This document shows, in pieces, positions 1-13,000 of a stretch of DNA of 64,000 bases (positions are counted from its first letter, which is position 1; each line of letters opens with the position of its first letter). Under the pieces are notes generated by a model. That model was not told where the DNA came from. It saw only the letters and a list, made by a program, of their open reading frames with translations, and did not search any database. The position numbers and the translations under genes were made by a program. Where the stretch lies: assembly GCF_001411555.2 (NCBI RefSeq), contig NC_049912.1, positions 17,406,341 through 17,470,340 on the forward strand, in the 5' to 3' direction. The stretch is from Juglans regia (lineage: Eukaryota; Streptophyta; Magnoliopsida; Fagales; Juglandaceae).

Positions 1-59
1 TGTTAAGAAATTATTTGAAACGTTTTGTAAACTAGAGTATATGTAAAATAACAAGAACA

Positions 60-560
60 AATTAGAAAGAGAGAATCCGGTGCTGAGGCATGTTGTGATG
101 GATGTTTTCCTTAGAGTAGATTCCGCCGCCTCCAATTTTAAACATGCACTAGGCTTCTTGACAATCTACTCCCAAGATACAACATTGGTTCCCGTTAATC
201 TCCTCATCGGTGCACATAAAAGAAAATCCTCGAACCCGATATAAAATAGCCAAAATCCAAAGAAAGAAAGACAAAAGGAAGGAGGAAGTGTTTCTCTAAT
301 TTTTGTAGAGAAGTTGGAGTTAATGAATTTGTGGGTGGGGTTCTCTATTTATAGAGAATGAAATGACACTTGTGAAAAGTCACAGCTAGAATGAAATGAT
401 ACTTGTGAAAAGTCACAACTTATTTAAATGAAATGGTACTTGTGAAAAGTCATAACTTATATAAATTAAAGGTTATTTGTGAAAAATCACAACTAAAATG
501 TAGTACTTTTGAGAAGTCACAACTTCTCAAATATTAGAAAATACATTGAAAAGGTTTATA
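60..560 (-). mobile_element. LTR-like retrotransposon fragment with TATA box and upstream tandem repeats
   Basis: Read on the minus strand, this stretch has a block of five short repeats, then a TATA-like CTATAAATAGAG (344-355), then a leader of about 280 bp that runs toward position 60. That layout of enhancer-like repeats, TATA box and transcribed leader is typical of a Copia-type LTR promoter. No primer-binding site, gag or second LTR was found, so the edges are approximate and it may be a solo or truncated LTR. It lies upstream of the first visible exon of the NIPA gene, in what should be one of its introns. Confidence 0.4.
365..525. repeat. Tandem repeat, about 5 copies of ACTTGTGAAAAGTCACAACT
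   Basis: Degenerate copies of a 20-bp core (ACTTGTGAAAAGTCACAACT and variants) start near 368, 400, 437, 474 and 505, with a period of about 33-37 bp. They sit immediately upstream (minus-strand sense) of the TATA-like box in the LTR-like fragment. Confidence 0.85.
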
Positions 561-1549
561 ATTCATCAAAGGACACAACCTTTTGTTTGGTTGGACTCGT
601 ATCCCTAAGAGGCGTACATTGGTTCAAGTTACCAAGACACCTTTTCATTTAAATCTAGACAATCGAACCGATACATTGAACAATAGTAATGGTTCACATT
701 ATTTTTACTTTACATCAAATATTTTAATTATTTCTAAGTTTAAAAACCAACAAGTTCTGTTACCATTTGCATACTTGACTAGGATGTCCTGAGATCAGGT
801 TATGATAATCTGCATCTCTTTGGGATATAACATCTGACAAGAATATGCTCCTGTCGATCCAGCTACATTTCTAAGCCATTGTCATTGAGATTTTAGATTG
901 CATTCCCCACAAGGGGACTTTAACTTTAGATCTTGTAGTTCTTAGTAATGGATACTTTAGACATTTCACGCCCTTTAGAGCGCAAATTCCTTTTGAAATT
1001 TGAAACTGTACCAAATGCTAAAATTGGTAGTTTGGAGGTTAGATTACAAAATAGGTGGTAGTTTGGGGGGAGGCAATGTAATTTTTGCTTGCTTTTCTGA
1101 AGAGATGTCAATGCTCTTTGATTAAAGAATATATTCAGTGTATTCATACAACAAAATTCTAAGTACATACTTCTTTCTTCAATAACTATGTGCCTGGATT
1201 TATATGGTTATATTCTTCCCAAATAAATTATTTAAAGTATATTTAGACATAAAAACTCAATAACCCTCAAAGGATATCACACTATAAAGGACTTCACAAC
1301 TGTCACTCTTTCTCCTCTCTGTACCTCTGGACCAAAATGTTCCAGTGACCATAGCCTACATAGCAAAATCAGAAAGAGGTCATACTGCTGTTTACATTTT
1401 TTCCCCCGTCTGACGTTTTCCATTTTCCATTCTGAATGAAATTTTACACTAATTACTTTGTGTTAGATGTCAACCTCTAAGTACTTCAACATCCTCTTAT
1501 TATGCAGTTTAAAAAGTGCTTAATCTATAATCTGGATCCATCTTTGCAG

Positions 1550-4075
1550 GCCCTGGATACTTTCAACACAGCTGTCGTATCTCCAGTTTACTATGTCATG
1601 TTTACATCACTCACCATTTTTGCCAGCATGATCATGTTTAAGGTGATTTAATACATGCTATTTGTTCATCTTCTGAATGCTTGATGTTTCTTCACCTCAG
1701 ATGTATATATAAAATTATACTTGGATGTTGTAGGGCTATTATTATGTCATCTGGTAATTTTAGTATGTCATTGCACATGAAGGTAAAAATATGTCATCCA
1801 GAATATGGCTGTCATTATTTATAACCATAATTGTGACTGATATTGAAGTCATTTGAGATTTATTTAAATCATGCTGTTTAAATGATTTCTGACTTCCATT
1901 CATGAAAATAAATACGATTGGTATTATTTTAGAATAAAAAGAATACAAAACCATTATGTTCACACGTATATACAAACACAGGGAACCATTAAAATCTGCC
2001 AAACCATCGTGACCAACTGTTGTCGTGCAAGTTCTTCAGTTTTTGTCTTAATCAGAAACTTGCATGGTAAAGAGTTAATGATTGGGAACAGCTTCCAAAA
2101 TATTGGATCTCGAAGTAGAAAAGACTTTGGAATTTAGGAATAATTTTATAAGTCACAACTTGACGTTAATAAACTAATTTAGGACTACGAATAAATCAAT
2201 TGAAATTTAAACTATTTAACACCTTCAAATATTACAGATGCATGTTAGAAACTATTATTAATGTCAAGTACTTCTAGGATGTGGAACTCCTAGCCCTTTT
2301 CTTTATAGAATCAGAAATTCTTCTAGGATTTTGAACGCTAGATCCTTCTCTGCCTTGTTAAGGCTAGCTCTTTTTTTGTTTCCCACAAGATGAATCTATG
2401 TTCATAGATTTTTTATTTATTTATTAAAATTAAGAAGAAATAGATAGATGAAGGTTAAATATCAGTGTTTACACACGCGTGCATTAGTGAAGAAGAATGT
2501 TGTTCTTGTTGTCCCATGCCCATGGGCAAATTTGTTGATCCTCGTTAAATTCTCTGCATCGTGCTTCATGATTTCTTTGTTCTTTGCTATCACCGTTTTT
2601 GTGTATGCACTGTTGACAATGGTATCAGATTACACGATTATGCTGTTTCTGTTCGCACAATATTCATATCTAGATCTAGTATTAGTGTAGTTTCCATGGC
2701 TAGTTCGATTTCTAGAACATATGCCTATCGTAAATGGTTCCAATTATGCCCTGAGGAAGTTGAAGATACAGATAATTTTTGTCAAAGGAATGTGCACATT
2801 TGCAATTGAAGAAAAGGAGAAAAAGCTTAAAAACACTATTGATGAAGTTTTAGGGTAAAGGAGTGAGTTGACTATGATTGATTTGCTTCTAGCACTTGAA
2901 GATTCTGTTGTATTCAGCGTGGATGTGTAAAAGTAGCTAAAAGCATCTTGTATCAGTTGCTTGATATTTATGATAGGAGATGTCAAACCAGATCCATCTT
3001 GGAAGAAACCTGTACAACCTGAGAAGGAAAGAGTTTTCCTTAGGAGCACCTCAATGAGTTCATTGCTCTTCTCAGTAGGTTGGCAGTTATTGGAGTCAAG
3101 AAATGAAGAAGCGCAAACCACTATTTTGCTTTGTTCCATGCCAAATTCATGGATGATGTGATCATGTACAGGAATGAAACCACTGATTTCAATTTTGAAC
3201 ATGTAGGTAACCAATAGAGTAACACCCGTCCTTGTGGTACTGACCCTTTTTAAAACTTTTTCTCTTTCCTTCCCAGGATATGAAAGGTTCTAAGTGTAAT
3301 AGAAAAACCTACTCTATAAGTTAAAAGAGAGTTTGCAGCAGAAATCTTTAAATTAAAGTAAAAGTCCTTTTACAAAATTACCCTTTCATACGTTACAAAA
3401 TGCCCGCCTAGGCTTCAGTCGCTCTTCCCTTGGGCCATGTTTGTTATGACGTTTCGTCCTCATTTTGTCCCTGAGAGGGGAAGGGACATACATAAAAATT
3501 AAAGTGAGTCGAATACTCAGTAAATATTACTTCATACAGTCAAAATATACTAACATAGGTATTCAGTCATGCATTCACATTCATCTACATACTTTACATA
3601 AGTATTCATTTCATTTAAACATTACAAGGCAGGGTTTTTCTTTAAAAAATATTTCCTTTCGTAAAACATTTCCCACGCCTTGTACTTTTATTCATAAAGA
3701 AACTAAAGATACATGCATTCATTCATTCTTTTCACTTTTCCTCTGGCCGGTACACACTATTACGTCCTGTGTGTTGGGGTTAGCGGTCTTTTGGACCTGG
3801 ATTTGTACACACTATTACACGCACACTATACTATTCAATGGGATTTGTATGCTTTAACTGCTCATAATCTGGTTTCTCATCTATTTTTTCTGCTACAATT
3901 GCAGGATTGGGACTCACAAGATGCATCACAGATTGCAACTGAGTTGTGTGGCTTTGTCACAATATTATCAGGGACATTTCTCCTTCACAGAACCAAGGAT
4001 ATGGGAAATAGTACACCAGTGCAGCCCCCTGTTCATGGAAGCCCAAGCCACAACAATTCAAACTCCAATTCTTGA
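1550..4075 (+). CDS. NIPA-type magnesium transporter, C-terminal exons (partial gene)
   Basis: This is the 3' end of a plant NIPA-family (DUF803) Mg2+ transporter, a multi-pass membrane protein of endosomal or plasma membranes. Exon a (1550-1642, 31 codons, phase 0) encodes ALDTFNTAVVSPVYYVMFTS followed by LTIFASMIMFK, a signature transmembrane segment of the family. Exon b (3905-4075) starts DWDSQDASQIATELCGF, continues with the VTILSGTFLLHRTKDM helix, and ends in a Ser/Asn-rich tail with stop TGA at 4073-4075. Splice sites are canonical (ttgcag|, |gtgatt, attgcag|). The 2.26-kb intron between them carries a Copia gag relic. No upstream exon was found in 1-1549, so the remaining exons lie outside the window. 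The frame is open in both exons, and the gene looks functional as far as it can be seen. Confidence 0.92.
2550..3215 (+). mobile_element. Copia-type retrotransposon gag relic in the NIPA intron
   Basis: A primer-site-like sequence (aatggtatcagattac, near 2619) is followed by a decayed gag region. Read across frames it shows MIDLLLALEDSVVFSVDV, then LYQLLDIYDRR, then EHLNEFIALLSRLAVIGVKK and TTILLCSMPNSWMM, the usual order of a Copia gag (UBN2) domain. Stops and frameshifts interrupt it. It has the same orientation as the host gene. No LTRs could be delimited. Confidence 0.65.
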
Positions 4076-4880
4076 CAGAAACATATATTGAAGCTTAAAA
4101 AGCACGCTGGTGATATTTTAGCCATATACCCCAGGAGAACAAAATACTTTTGAAATTGAAAGAAGCTTGATGCCATGGCACAGAGATTGAGGAATATTTT
4201 TTTTAGCATATCATACTTGTAAACAAGTGGGGGGGGGGTGACCTTGAAATTTGTAGGAATATTTCTTGAGATTTGTAGGAATATCTCTTGAGATTTGTAG
4301 GAGTCGTAGCAGACTAAAGTTCCACTTTCTTATTTGTTTTTCTGTTCTACAAAGGTATACAGGGAGATCATTGAAGAATTGAATGCAAATTGTGCTTCGC
4401 ATTGACCACATTTTCCACATTTTGTTCTCACCTTCTTCATTCATTTTTACATCTGAATTCTTAAACCATTTCTGATGTAACAGTGCAAGGAACAACTTCT
4501 GAGTTTTAAACCATTTCTGTCCGCCCTCTACCATCTTATGAAATCTCAAGAGTTTTGGCAATGCCTATTGTGCTAGCCATTCGTGTTCTCTTTCGGTAAA
4601 GCTTATTTTCAGTTGGAATTATCTACTTTGAGCAAGGCTGTGGCAATTCTTTTTGCAACATTGGCTTCAAATTGTATCAAGACAGGACAGATCCTCTACA
4701 TGAGTCAACTCTAATTTTACGCATTGATATAAACGGGTCAGATTCTTCAACCTTAATTAGTAATTTTTCATGTTGGGGTTGTGGATTGGGACATAAATTT
4801 TTAGTTTTAAATGTCACATGCCAAGTTTGAATAGCGTCAAACTCGGATATGTACAAGTTAACCTTAATTAAGCCCATTTA
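4076..4880. other. 3' flank of the NIPA gene, no other gene seen
   Basis: This should hold the 3' UTR and downstream spacer. A poly-G run lies at about 4229-4238. The short open frames here show no recognisable protein. Confidence 0.6.
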
Positions 4881-5073
4881 AGAGAACTATTACAGACACA
4901 AAGAAATTACACAAAAATAAACCTACAAACTGATATGACTTTATGTGATCCGTTAGATTTACTTTACAATAAAAATAACTTTACAATTTGACGCATTGCA
5001 TCAAGCCACATCAGTTTGTAAATTTATTTTTGTATAATTTCTTTATAATTAAAGTATTTCTCTATTTCAAAAT
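4881..5073. mobile_element. MITE, copy 1 (family with ACACAAA...AATTACAC ends)
   Basis: The ends form an inverted repeat of about 35 bp built around AAAGAAATTACACAAAAATAAA and its complement. The centre contains gttagatttactttacaata. The same element lies in reverse orientation at 60960-61136, downstream of PELOTA. The superfamily is not certain and no clear target duplication was read. Confidence 0.75.
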
Positions 5074-6139
5074 CATTTGTCAAAAAAAGAAATTACTTAC
5101 ATCAGCCTAAGCCTCAACACACCAAGTGTTGTTGAGTTTAAAAAAAAAAGAAAAAAAAAATATTACGGTGTGCAGAGAGTGCGGCTGATGTGTAACCGCA
5201 TTCTTGTCAAAATAGATAAAAGTGGCTTTTTGGCAGTTATTTTATACAAAGATTTAGATAAACCATCCAAAACGCTCTAGTAGTTTGAACTTGAAAATAA
5301 CGTCAGTGTTAATATAATGATAGAGAAACCAGTCTCTTTTAGGGTTTCTTATTTATATATTTGCTTCAAGCAAACTACTTATAGACCGACCTTATTGATC
5401 TTTCCATTTTTCCCATTCGTTTTTATACAGAAATGTTCAAGAAAACAGGAAAGTTTGCACATATGGTTGATTTTTTTAACAAGAAATTCTCTCTGTGGCA
5501 TTTATAATTCACAACAAACTACTTCATACACAAATCAAAATTCTAATATGGTGATAGATTCTTCCTTAAAATAAGATCAAATTCCAACTGAATCTTTCCT
5601 TGAGGAAAAGGAGAAAGAAAAAAACTTGTATGGATGGTTTAATTTAAGAGAAATATAATAAAATAATTTAATATTCTTAGATTCTTACAACAATAAAATA
5701 GTTTTTTAATATATTGGAAGGGTTCCCAAGTGGTTTGATATAATAGCCACCTAGCTTTGTGGTAAATTTGTGGACAATCAGTAATTTGCAGCCGATTTGA
5801 TTTCATATCCACAATTTTCACTTATCAAGATTGTGCAGAGGACCCCAAATGCTAATGGATTATCTTCCTTACGTCTTATCAAGATTGTGCAGAGGACCAC
5901 AATCATAATAGCCATTTTCTTGAAAAATAAAAAAAAAATAAAAAAAGATATTAGATATTCCAAAATACAGATGATATGGTACTCTCATTTTATCATAAGA
6001 TTTCATGTAATTAAAATTATTTATTAAGTACTGATTTAAATTGACATAATATTTTAAGATAAAATGAGAATACCTCTTTTTGGTACTCCAAGCATACGTA
6101 ATAATTACTTCTCTTAGATCTTGAATCAAGAGATTATTA
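5074..6139. other. AT-rich spacer with a small 55-bp tandem duplication
   Basis: The only structure seen is a direct repeat of CTTATCAAGATTGTGCAGAG at about 5820 and 5876, spaced 55 bp, beside AT-rich sequence. No gene is supported. Confidence 0.55.
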
Positions 6140-6329
6140 GGGAGGTTTGGATACTGAGATAAGATGAAATGAAAATTAAATAAAATATTATTTTTTAATA
6201 TTATTCTTATTTTGAGATTTGTAATAGTTGAATTGTTTATTTTATTTTATATAAAAGTTTATAAAAATTATAATGATTAAATAAGATGAAATGAAATAAA
6301 TTAAGATAAGTTTTGAATCAAAACCTCCC
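6140..6329. mobile_element. PIF/Harbinger-like MITE, GGGAGGTTTGGAT subtype
   Basis: The inverted ends GGGAGGTTTGGAT and ATCAAAACCTCCC are flanked by TTA on the left and TAA on the right. The body has the family signature GAGATAAGATGAAATG and TTTTAATATTATT. Further copies are at 42953, 47121, 47612, 51555 and 53186. Confidence 0.8.
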
Positions 6330-6345
6330 TAATACAGATCTTGAT

Positions 6346-6641
6346 AGTCCCCTTCCAAGACCTTTTAGTTTTTTTTTTTTTTTTTTTTTTTTTTCTTTTT
6401 GATAGGAAGATAAAACTTTTATTCATGAACAACAACTACATCAAAGTTTCAAACCAAATAATTTGTGAAATACACTCTGGGAATAAACCCCACCAAATTA
6501 CCAAGTCATCTAGATATAGGGCATACTTTGCCAAAGTGTGAGCTGCTTCATTAGCCATCCGTCCGTTGAATAGAACATTTCGGGAACATCTTCGTCACAT
6601 TCTTCACCTCATAAACAAGATTACCCCATAGAGATCTTGAT
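6346..6641 (-). mobile_element. 3' end of an L1-type LINE with RNase H C-terminus
   Basis: A run of about 26 T (6369-6394) marks a minus-strand poly(A) tail. Upstream on the minus strand the frame reads MANEAAHTLAKYALYLDD, then VIWWGLFPECISQII, the usual end of a plant L1 RNase H domain. A 10-bp direct repeat AGATCTTGAT flanks it (6336-6345 and 6632-6641) and may be the target duplication, although 23 bp of other sequence separate the left copy from the T-run. Confidence 0.65.
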
Positions 6642-7074
6642 TCACCTGCCTCAGTCAATTAACGTCCCTTTTATTTTGTATACTCATGTTATATTATCAA
6701 TATATTTCTTATCTTGCCTATTAAAAAAATATTGAGTCTACAGTAAGTAGTATAGAATCTATTGCTTGAATTCTGATTTTTGGGCTTGACGCAAAGATCA
6801 TAGACACGTCCCTTCCATTACGTATCATATTGTTTTTGAATCCTAAAGATTAAATAGGTCACAGCATAGTATCCAAAATAAGGATTGGAAATAACAGTTG
6901 CGAAACTCGTACAATTCGTTAAAAAAAAATCCTTGTCTAACCTTCATGATGATAAAAATCACAGCAAATAATAAGAAAAAGAGAATTAATAGTAATACGC
7001 ACATCATAAAACTTGAGCTGGGTATTATTTTAACATTACCAAATAGCAAATTGATATTCAGGAGTCATTGCCAG

Positions 7075-10000
7075 TCATTTCTTTGAAGCGTCGTCGGAAT
7101 GGAGAGCTAATCTCATTTGTTCCACCAGCACTTTTTCAACAGCATCGTAAAAGCTCAATAAATTCTGCCGTATATGTATATCCAAGGAGTTCACCACTTC
7201 CTAAGATGAAATTATGCATCCAATAAAAGAGTTAAGAAATAATCAATTAAGTGGAAATAATCAATCGGATTCATGGGTAAAACAGACTGGATAATGCAAT
7301 CTGGGGAAGGTTTCTTTCACCATTTACAAATGTATCATCTCCACAGTTCTTGTCACATCACAATGTGAAATAAACCTTGTGAAAGTAGCCTTATTTTAAC
7401 ATAGAACATGAAGAAAACCAGATTCCCTTCCTGATCAATATAAGAAAAGCCTCAAAAACCCTTCAAAATCATTCAAAATTTTGAATGCAAATAACTTGTA
7501 GGAATCTTTTGGGGGACATGGGGCGAGTGGCGCGACTTGGGATTTTGTTGAAGAGGAGATTGGTTTGGGTAGACTGAAGGGTCTTATACGTACGGATAGA
7601 GTGGGTTTACCTGTTAGACGTTAGGAGTCTTTGGATGTTTGTTGGAAATTTTTTGGGAGACTTTTATTGATGTATTTATGGTGATTCATCCGCCTGAGTG
7701 AAGGTTTTTTAATAATATGTGGTGGTGTCGTCCTTCCTTTCTTTAAAATAATAATAATAATAATTTGTAGGAATCCACGTGCATATACACATTTTGTGCA
7801 TTTTGTTTTTTATTGGTAACAAGGATTTTATTGAAGATATAAATAGGCATAGCCCAAGTAAGGCACTCAATTAATCTTCTAAGAGATTCATGGAGTGCCT
7901 TACTTTATTCTGCTCTACAAATGTATAAATGGACAGAAAAGTAGTCAAGGGAATATTTCTTTTAAGATGTGTAAATTTGAAACAATGAGACCCTTTACTC
8001 CAAAAACTATGAAGTGAACCAAGAAAAAACAATGCGGAAAACAAATACAAGACAAAGAAGAAATAATACTCACCTCAACTTTGCATAGAAAAGTTAAAGA
8101 AAGGTCCTTCGAATTTTCTGAGCCCTTGAGAGATATCAGCTTCAATGGAGAACTCAATGCTGGCCAGCCTTGAGCAATCTTTATCAACGCATCAACTCCC
8201 CCAATCATATGAGCTACTATAATCTCATCTTTATCCAAGTAATCAAACGAGTGTCTGCAATAGAAACTATGCTGGTGTAAAAATTATAAATGACAAGGTC
8301 ATATAGCATATTGGAAATTGATCAAATAAATTTAGTCTTTTTTTTTCGCTAATGACAACATGTCAGAACATCAAAACAAGGACTTGTGAAAGGTAACAAA
8401 CTTACCTTGATTTGTTTGCAGTCTCTACAACAAGTCGCCTCAGATTGCAGAGGACAATTCTATCTTGTATTCTTGTTATAAACCACTGCAATGAAGACTT
8501 ACTGCACAGTATATTTCATGAATCAAATCAGGTAATATGCTGATTGGTTTTTCATTACATGTATTTCCAATGTACCGAACATGTTAGCCTAGATAGATGG
8601 AGAGGCAGAATATTTCCATTACACGTACCATGCCATTCAATATGGCTTTAAATATTCTTAATGACATTTCTGCAGAAGTAAAAAAGAATCCTTAATTATA
8701 CATTCAAACTCTTGGAAGGAGGTTCTCATCTTCTCCACAAAATACGTATGCATCAAAGAAATGATATTTGGCTAATTTTGTATTTGTAGAACTTAATTAG
8801 ATCAGAAGTAGTAAGTTGTGCATTCACTTCAGATTTCCAAAAAACAAAAGGTCATTTATGAATGTAGGCTGTACACAAGAAGTTATAATGTCTCACTCCT
8901 CAAAACCCTACTCTAATGAACCAAACTCTACATTTCACATATAACTCAATAGGTTTTTCCAAGGAAATTTGGTGACATAGTTTCTAGTGAATGACGAGCT
9001 CCAATGCAGACTTTCTAAAATACTGTGGGGCCTTGGCCAGTCACATAGGATCAGGAGTTGGGGTTCTTCACTTGGAGCACTCCATATAAAGTTCTGACCT
9101 ATACATGAGGGGTATTTTACCTTCACTGCATTAAGTGTCACCACCCTCAGTTATCGGTGTACCAGCTTGATAGAATTCACCAATAATGCATTACATTTAA
9201 GTTCAACTTAAGGTCTAGCTATTCAACAAATTGTCCTTGGCATTTACTGTAATGTTTTCATTCAGCCTAACAAGGATTATAATTCGATATTCTATATAAC
9301 TTTCGAGAAAAGAGGTAACAAATGGTACTTCCCTGTGATAAATGCATTCAAGTTATTCCTAGTTCTCCCAAAATTTGGAAAAAAAGGGAAAAAAATCAGT
9401 AAAAATAAATGTTAGCCTGAGACAATAGAAGTTTAAAACTTAAAAGGGAAATATCAGTTATATATAAAACTTAAAAGGGTACAGACCTGAGAGACTTTGC
9501 GGCATCAAGAATGTCAGTTATATATACATCGTTCGGAAATATCTGGATAACAATAACAAGAGCATTAATTCACCACCCAAAGAACTTGATGAGGCAACAA
9601 CTTATTTCCAACAATAATAGGTATAACATAAACAAATTTTGAGAACCCACACTTGAAATCATGGCCCACTGAGGGGAACTCTTATAACAAACAAATCAAG
9701 TTAATATTTTTTTTTTTTTTTTTATAAGTAAGAAATTTCATTGATCAAACAAAGTTAGGCAAAGCCCATGTACACAGGAAGTATACAAAAGAGACACCTA
9801 GTTACACTCTAGAAAGCTGAAAAGATAGCAAAAACTCATGAACATTCCCTCCCTTTAAAACTATAGCAGAAAGCCATTGAACCAAAGAAAGTACAAAAAA
9901 AATCCATAATTCCCGCCATAGGCCATAGCTCTCTCCTTGTTGTTGAAGCACCTCTCATTTCTTTCCATCCATATACACCACAATAAGCACAAAGGAGCCA

Positions 10001-13000
10001 TCCTCCATGTCGCAGCCAGTTGAGGGCTATGATGATGCCTATTCCAACATGCTAGGAGCTCCACCACACTCTTGGGCATAACCCATGTCAACCCGGTTAT
10101 ACTAAATATGCCATCCCATAACTCCCTTACCACCTCGCAATGTAGAAAAAGGTGGTCAATCGATTCACCATTGTTCTTACATATATAACACTACTCCATT
10201 ACGATCATCCCCTGTTTCCTTAAATTGTCAACCATCAAAATCTTTCCTAAAGTTGTTGTCCAAGTAAAAAAAAAAAACAACTTTGAGAGACAGGAACTCT
10301 CCAAATACCCTTCCATGGAAACACAATGGGCTGATACTGTGCCAACGCCTTGTAGAAAGATTTAACAGAAAATTTTTTACTCCCCGAAGGTTTCCACAAC
10401 ATTCTATCGCTCCCATTACCTCGTATCCTCTTGGAATAAAGCAAACTGAAAAAACCTATAATTTTCTCAACTTCCCAATCCTGCGCATTTCTAGAAAAGA
10501 TCATATTCCAATGCACCGTACCATTGGCTTGACATAGCACATCTGAGACAGCAGCCTGCTGATTTCCAGCCAATCTGAAAACACCTAGAAAAACAGAAAA
10601 TAGAGCTCTCTAACCACACCATTCATCAAACCAGACCCTAATTCGTGTGCCCTCTCCAACCTCAAAATTGATGTGTGTTGCAAACACCTTCCACCCCTTT
10701 CTAATAAATTTCCAAAGACTCACACCATAAGACCCACTACCCTCCTTGAAACACCAACACCCCCCCAAAAATCACAACCAAACTTCCGACCCACAACCAT
10801 TCTCCACAACAAAGTCCCTTCTAATTGGAATCTCCACAACCACTTTTCTAATAGAGCTTTATTAAAAGTGATCAAGTTACACACCCCCAAACCTCCCAAC
10901 TCCATCAGACTGCACACTTTTTGCCAATTCACAAGATGAAATTTATTTTCCTCACCCATGCCACCCCACAAAAAGGCTCTAAATAATTTTTCAATCCGAT
11001 TAGCCACCCCCACCAGTAAAGGAAATAAGGAAAGAAAGTACGTGGGAAGATAAGAAATTGTACTTTTGATGAGTTACTCTCCCTCCTTTTGAAAGATAGA
11101 GTTGCTTCCATCCCGACAAACTTATCTCTACCCTCTCCACGAAACCATCCCAAATATTTTTTGCTTTAAAAGAGGCTCCCAAAGGGAGTCTGAGGTATTT
11201 CATAGGAAGAGCAGCCACTTTGCATCCCAACAACTCGGCTAAAAGGTTGATATTCGCCACCTCCCCTACCGGGACCAATTCTGACTTGCCCAAGTTCACC
11301 CTAAGTCTCGAAGCAGCTTCAAAACACAATAGAACAACCCTTAAAACTTGAATCTGTCCCCTTTCAGCATCACAGAAAATTAGAGTATCATCCACAAATA
11401 ATAAATGGGAGATGGATAAAGCCTCATTAACGTTACCCATTGAAAAACAAGCAAGAAACCCCCCCCCCCCCCCCAAACAGCAGCCTCCACCATGGGACTC
11501 AGGGCCTCCATTACTACAACAAAGAGGAAAGGAGATAACGGGTCTCCTTGTCTCAAACCCCTCGAACTCTGAAAAAATCCACAAGGTTGGCCATTAACTA
11601 AAACAAAAAACAGAGCGGTTAAAACACAATGTTTGATCCATCCACACCACCTATCCTCGAAGCCACATCTTCTCAACATATATAGCAAAAAATCCCAATA
11701 CACGTAGTCATAGGCCTTTTCCATATCCAACTTGCAAAAAACTCCCGGAATGCCATCTCTCAACCGGCTGTCCAGACTCCAAACACTCATTTGCTATTAA
11801 AACTAAATCCAAAATTTGCCTACCCCTTACAAAAGCGTTTTGAGATTTGAAAATAATTTTTTCCATCACCAAGCTCATACGATTTGCTAACACCTTTAAA
11901 ATGATTTATAAATCCCGCCTACCAAACTAATAGGACAGAAATCTTTCAACTCAATGGCCCCCGCTATCTTCTGGATAAAGGCAATGAAGTTAGCATTAGG
12001 GGACTTCTCAAACTTGTGACAAAGATGAAACTCATGAAAACCCGCATCACGTCATCCTTCACTATGTCCCAACACTCTTGAAAGAAGGCCAAAGGAAATC
12101 CATCAGGGCCCGAGGCTTTATCTTTGTACATACCACTCACCACCTGCTACACTTGGGCTTCCTCAAATGGTCTCTCCAGCCAATTTGCTGCACTAACATC
12201 CAGCTGATCAAAAAACAGCCCATCCAATTTAGGACGCCACACTGTAGTCTCTTTGAGAAGATCTTCATAATAATTCACGATATGGTCTTATATAACCTCC
12301 GGGGATTGGTGCACCGTGTTACTTGATTGGATCACCTCAATCGCATTATTGCGCCTGTGGAATTTGTCATTTTGTGGAAGAACTTAGTACATTTGTCGCT
12401 CTCCTTCAACCATGTCATCCTTGATTTTTGTCTCCAAGAAATTTCTTTCATCAACAAAACCTTTTCTAACTCAGACACCACCTCAATCTTTCTCAACAAG
12501 GACTCCTCGGTGACCTCCCCAACTTCTAGAGAATGCAGCTCATTCCAAAGAAGACTTTTTTGCTCATTCATGTGACTAAAAACCTCAATGTTCCACTTCT
12601 TTAGGTCCAGCTTAAGGGCTCTAGAGTTTACCAGCCACAATAAAACTGAGGGTACCGTGAAAGGAATAGGAAGCCCACCAATCCCTCACCCTCTCCACAA
12701 AACCAGCCGTTTTGTAACCACATATTCTCAAATTTGAAGTAACGCCTACCTCCATGAATGCCCCCACAATCTAATAAGATGGGAAAGTGATCAGAGCATA
12801 CTCATGGCAATCTCTTCTGGCTTAGGTCTTGATAATGTCTCCCAAGAAGTAGAAACTAGAAATATGTCCAACCTTGACCCCCCTTCTACTATTCGACCAC
12901 GTGAAAAACCCCCTAATCAAAGGAAGGTCAATCAAGTTAAGATCGAAAATCAGCTCCGAGAAGTCTTCCATTGACCTTGTCAAATAAGTAGCCCCTCCCT

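Noticed and set aside
365..525. Regularly spaced short repeats that might suggest a CRISPR array
   Set aside because: The genome is a plant, the repeats are degenerate, the spacers are similar to each other and there are no cas genes. They fit an LTR promoter repeat.
3465..3857. 130-residue plus-strand frame in the NIPA intron
   Set aside because: It lies between the two matching NIPA exons, shows His/Thr/Tyr-rich low-complexity translation, and has no domain.
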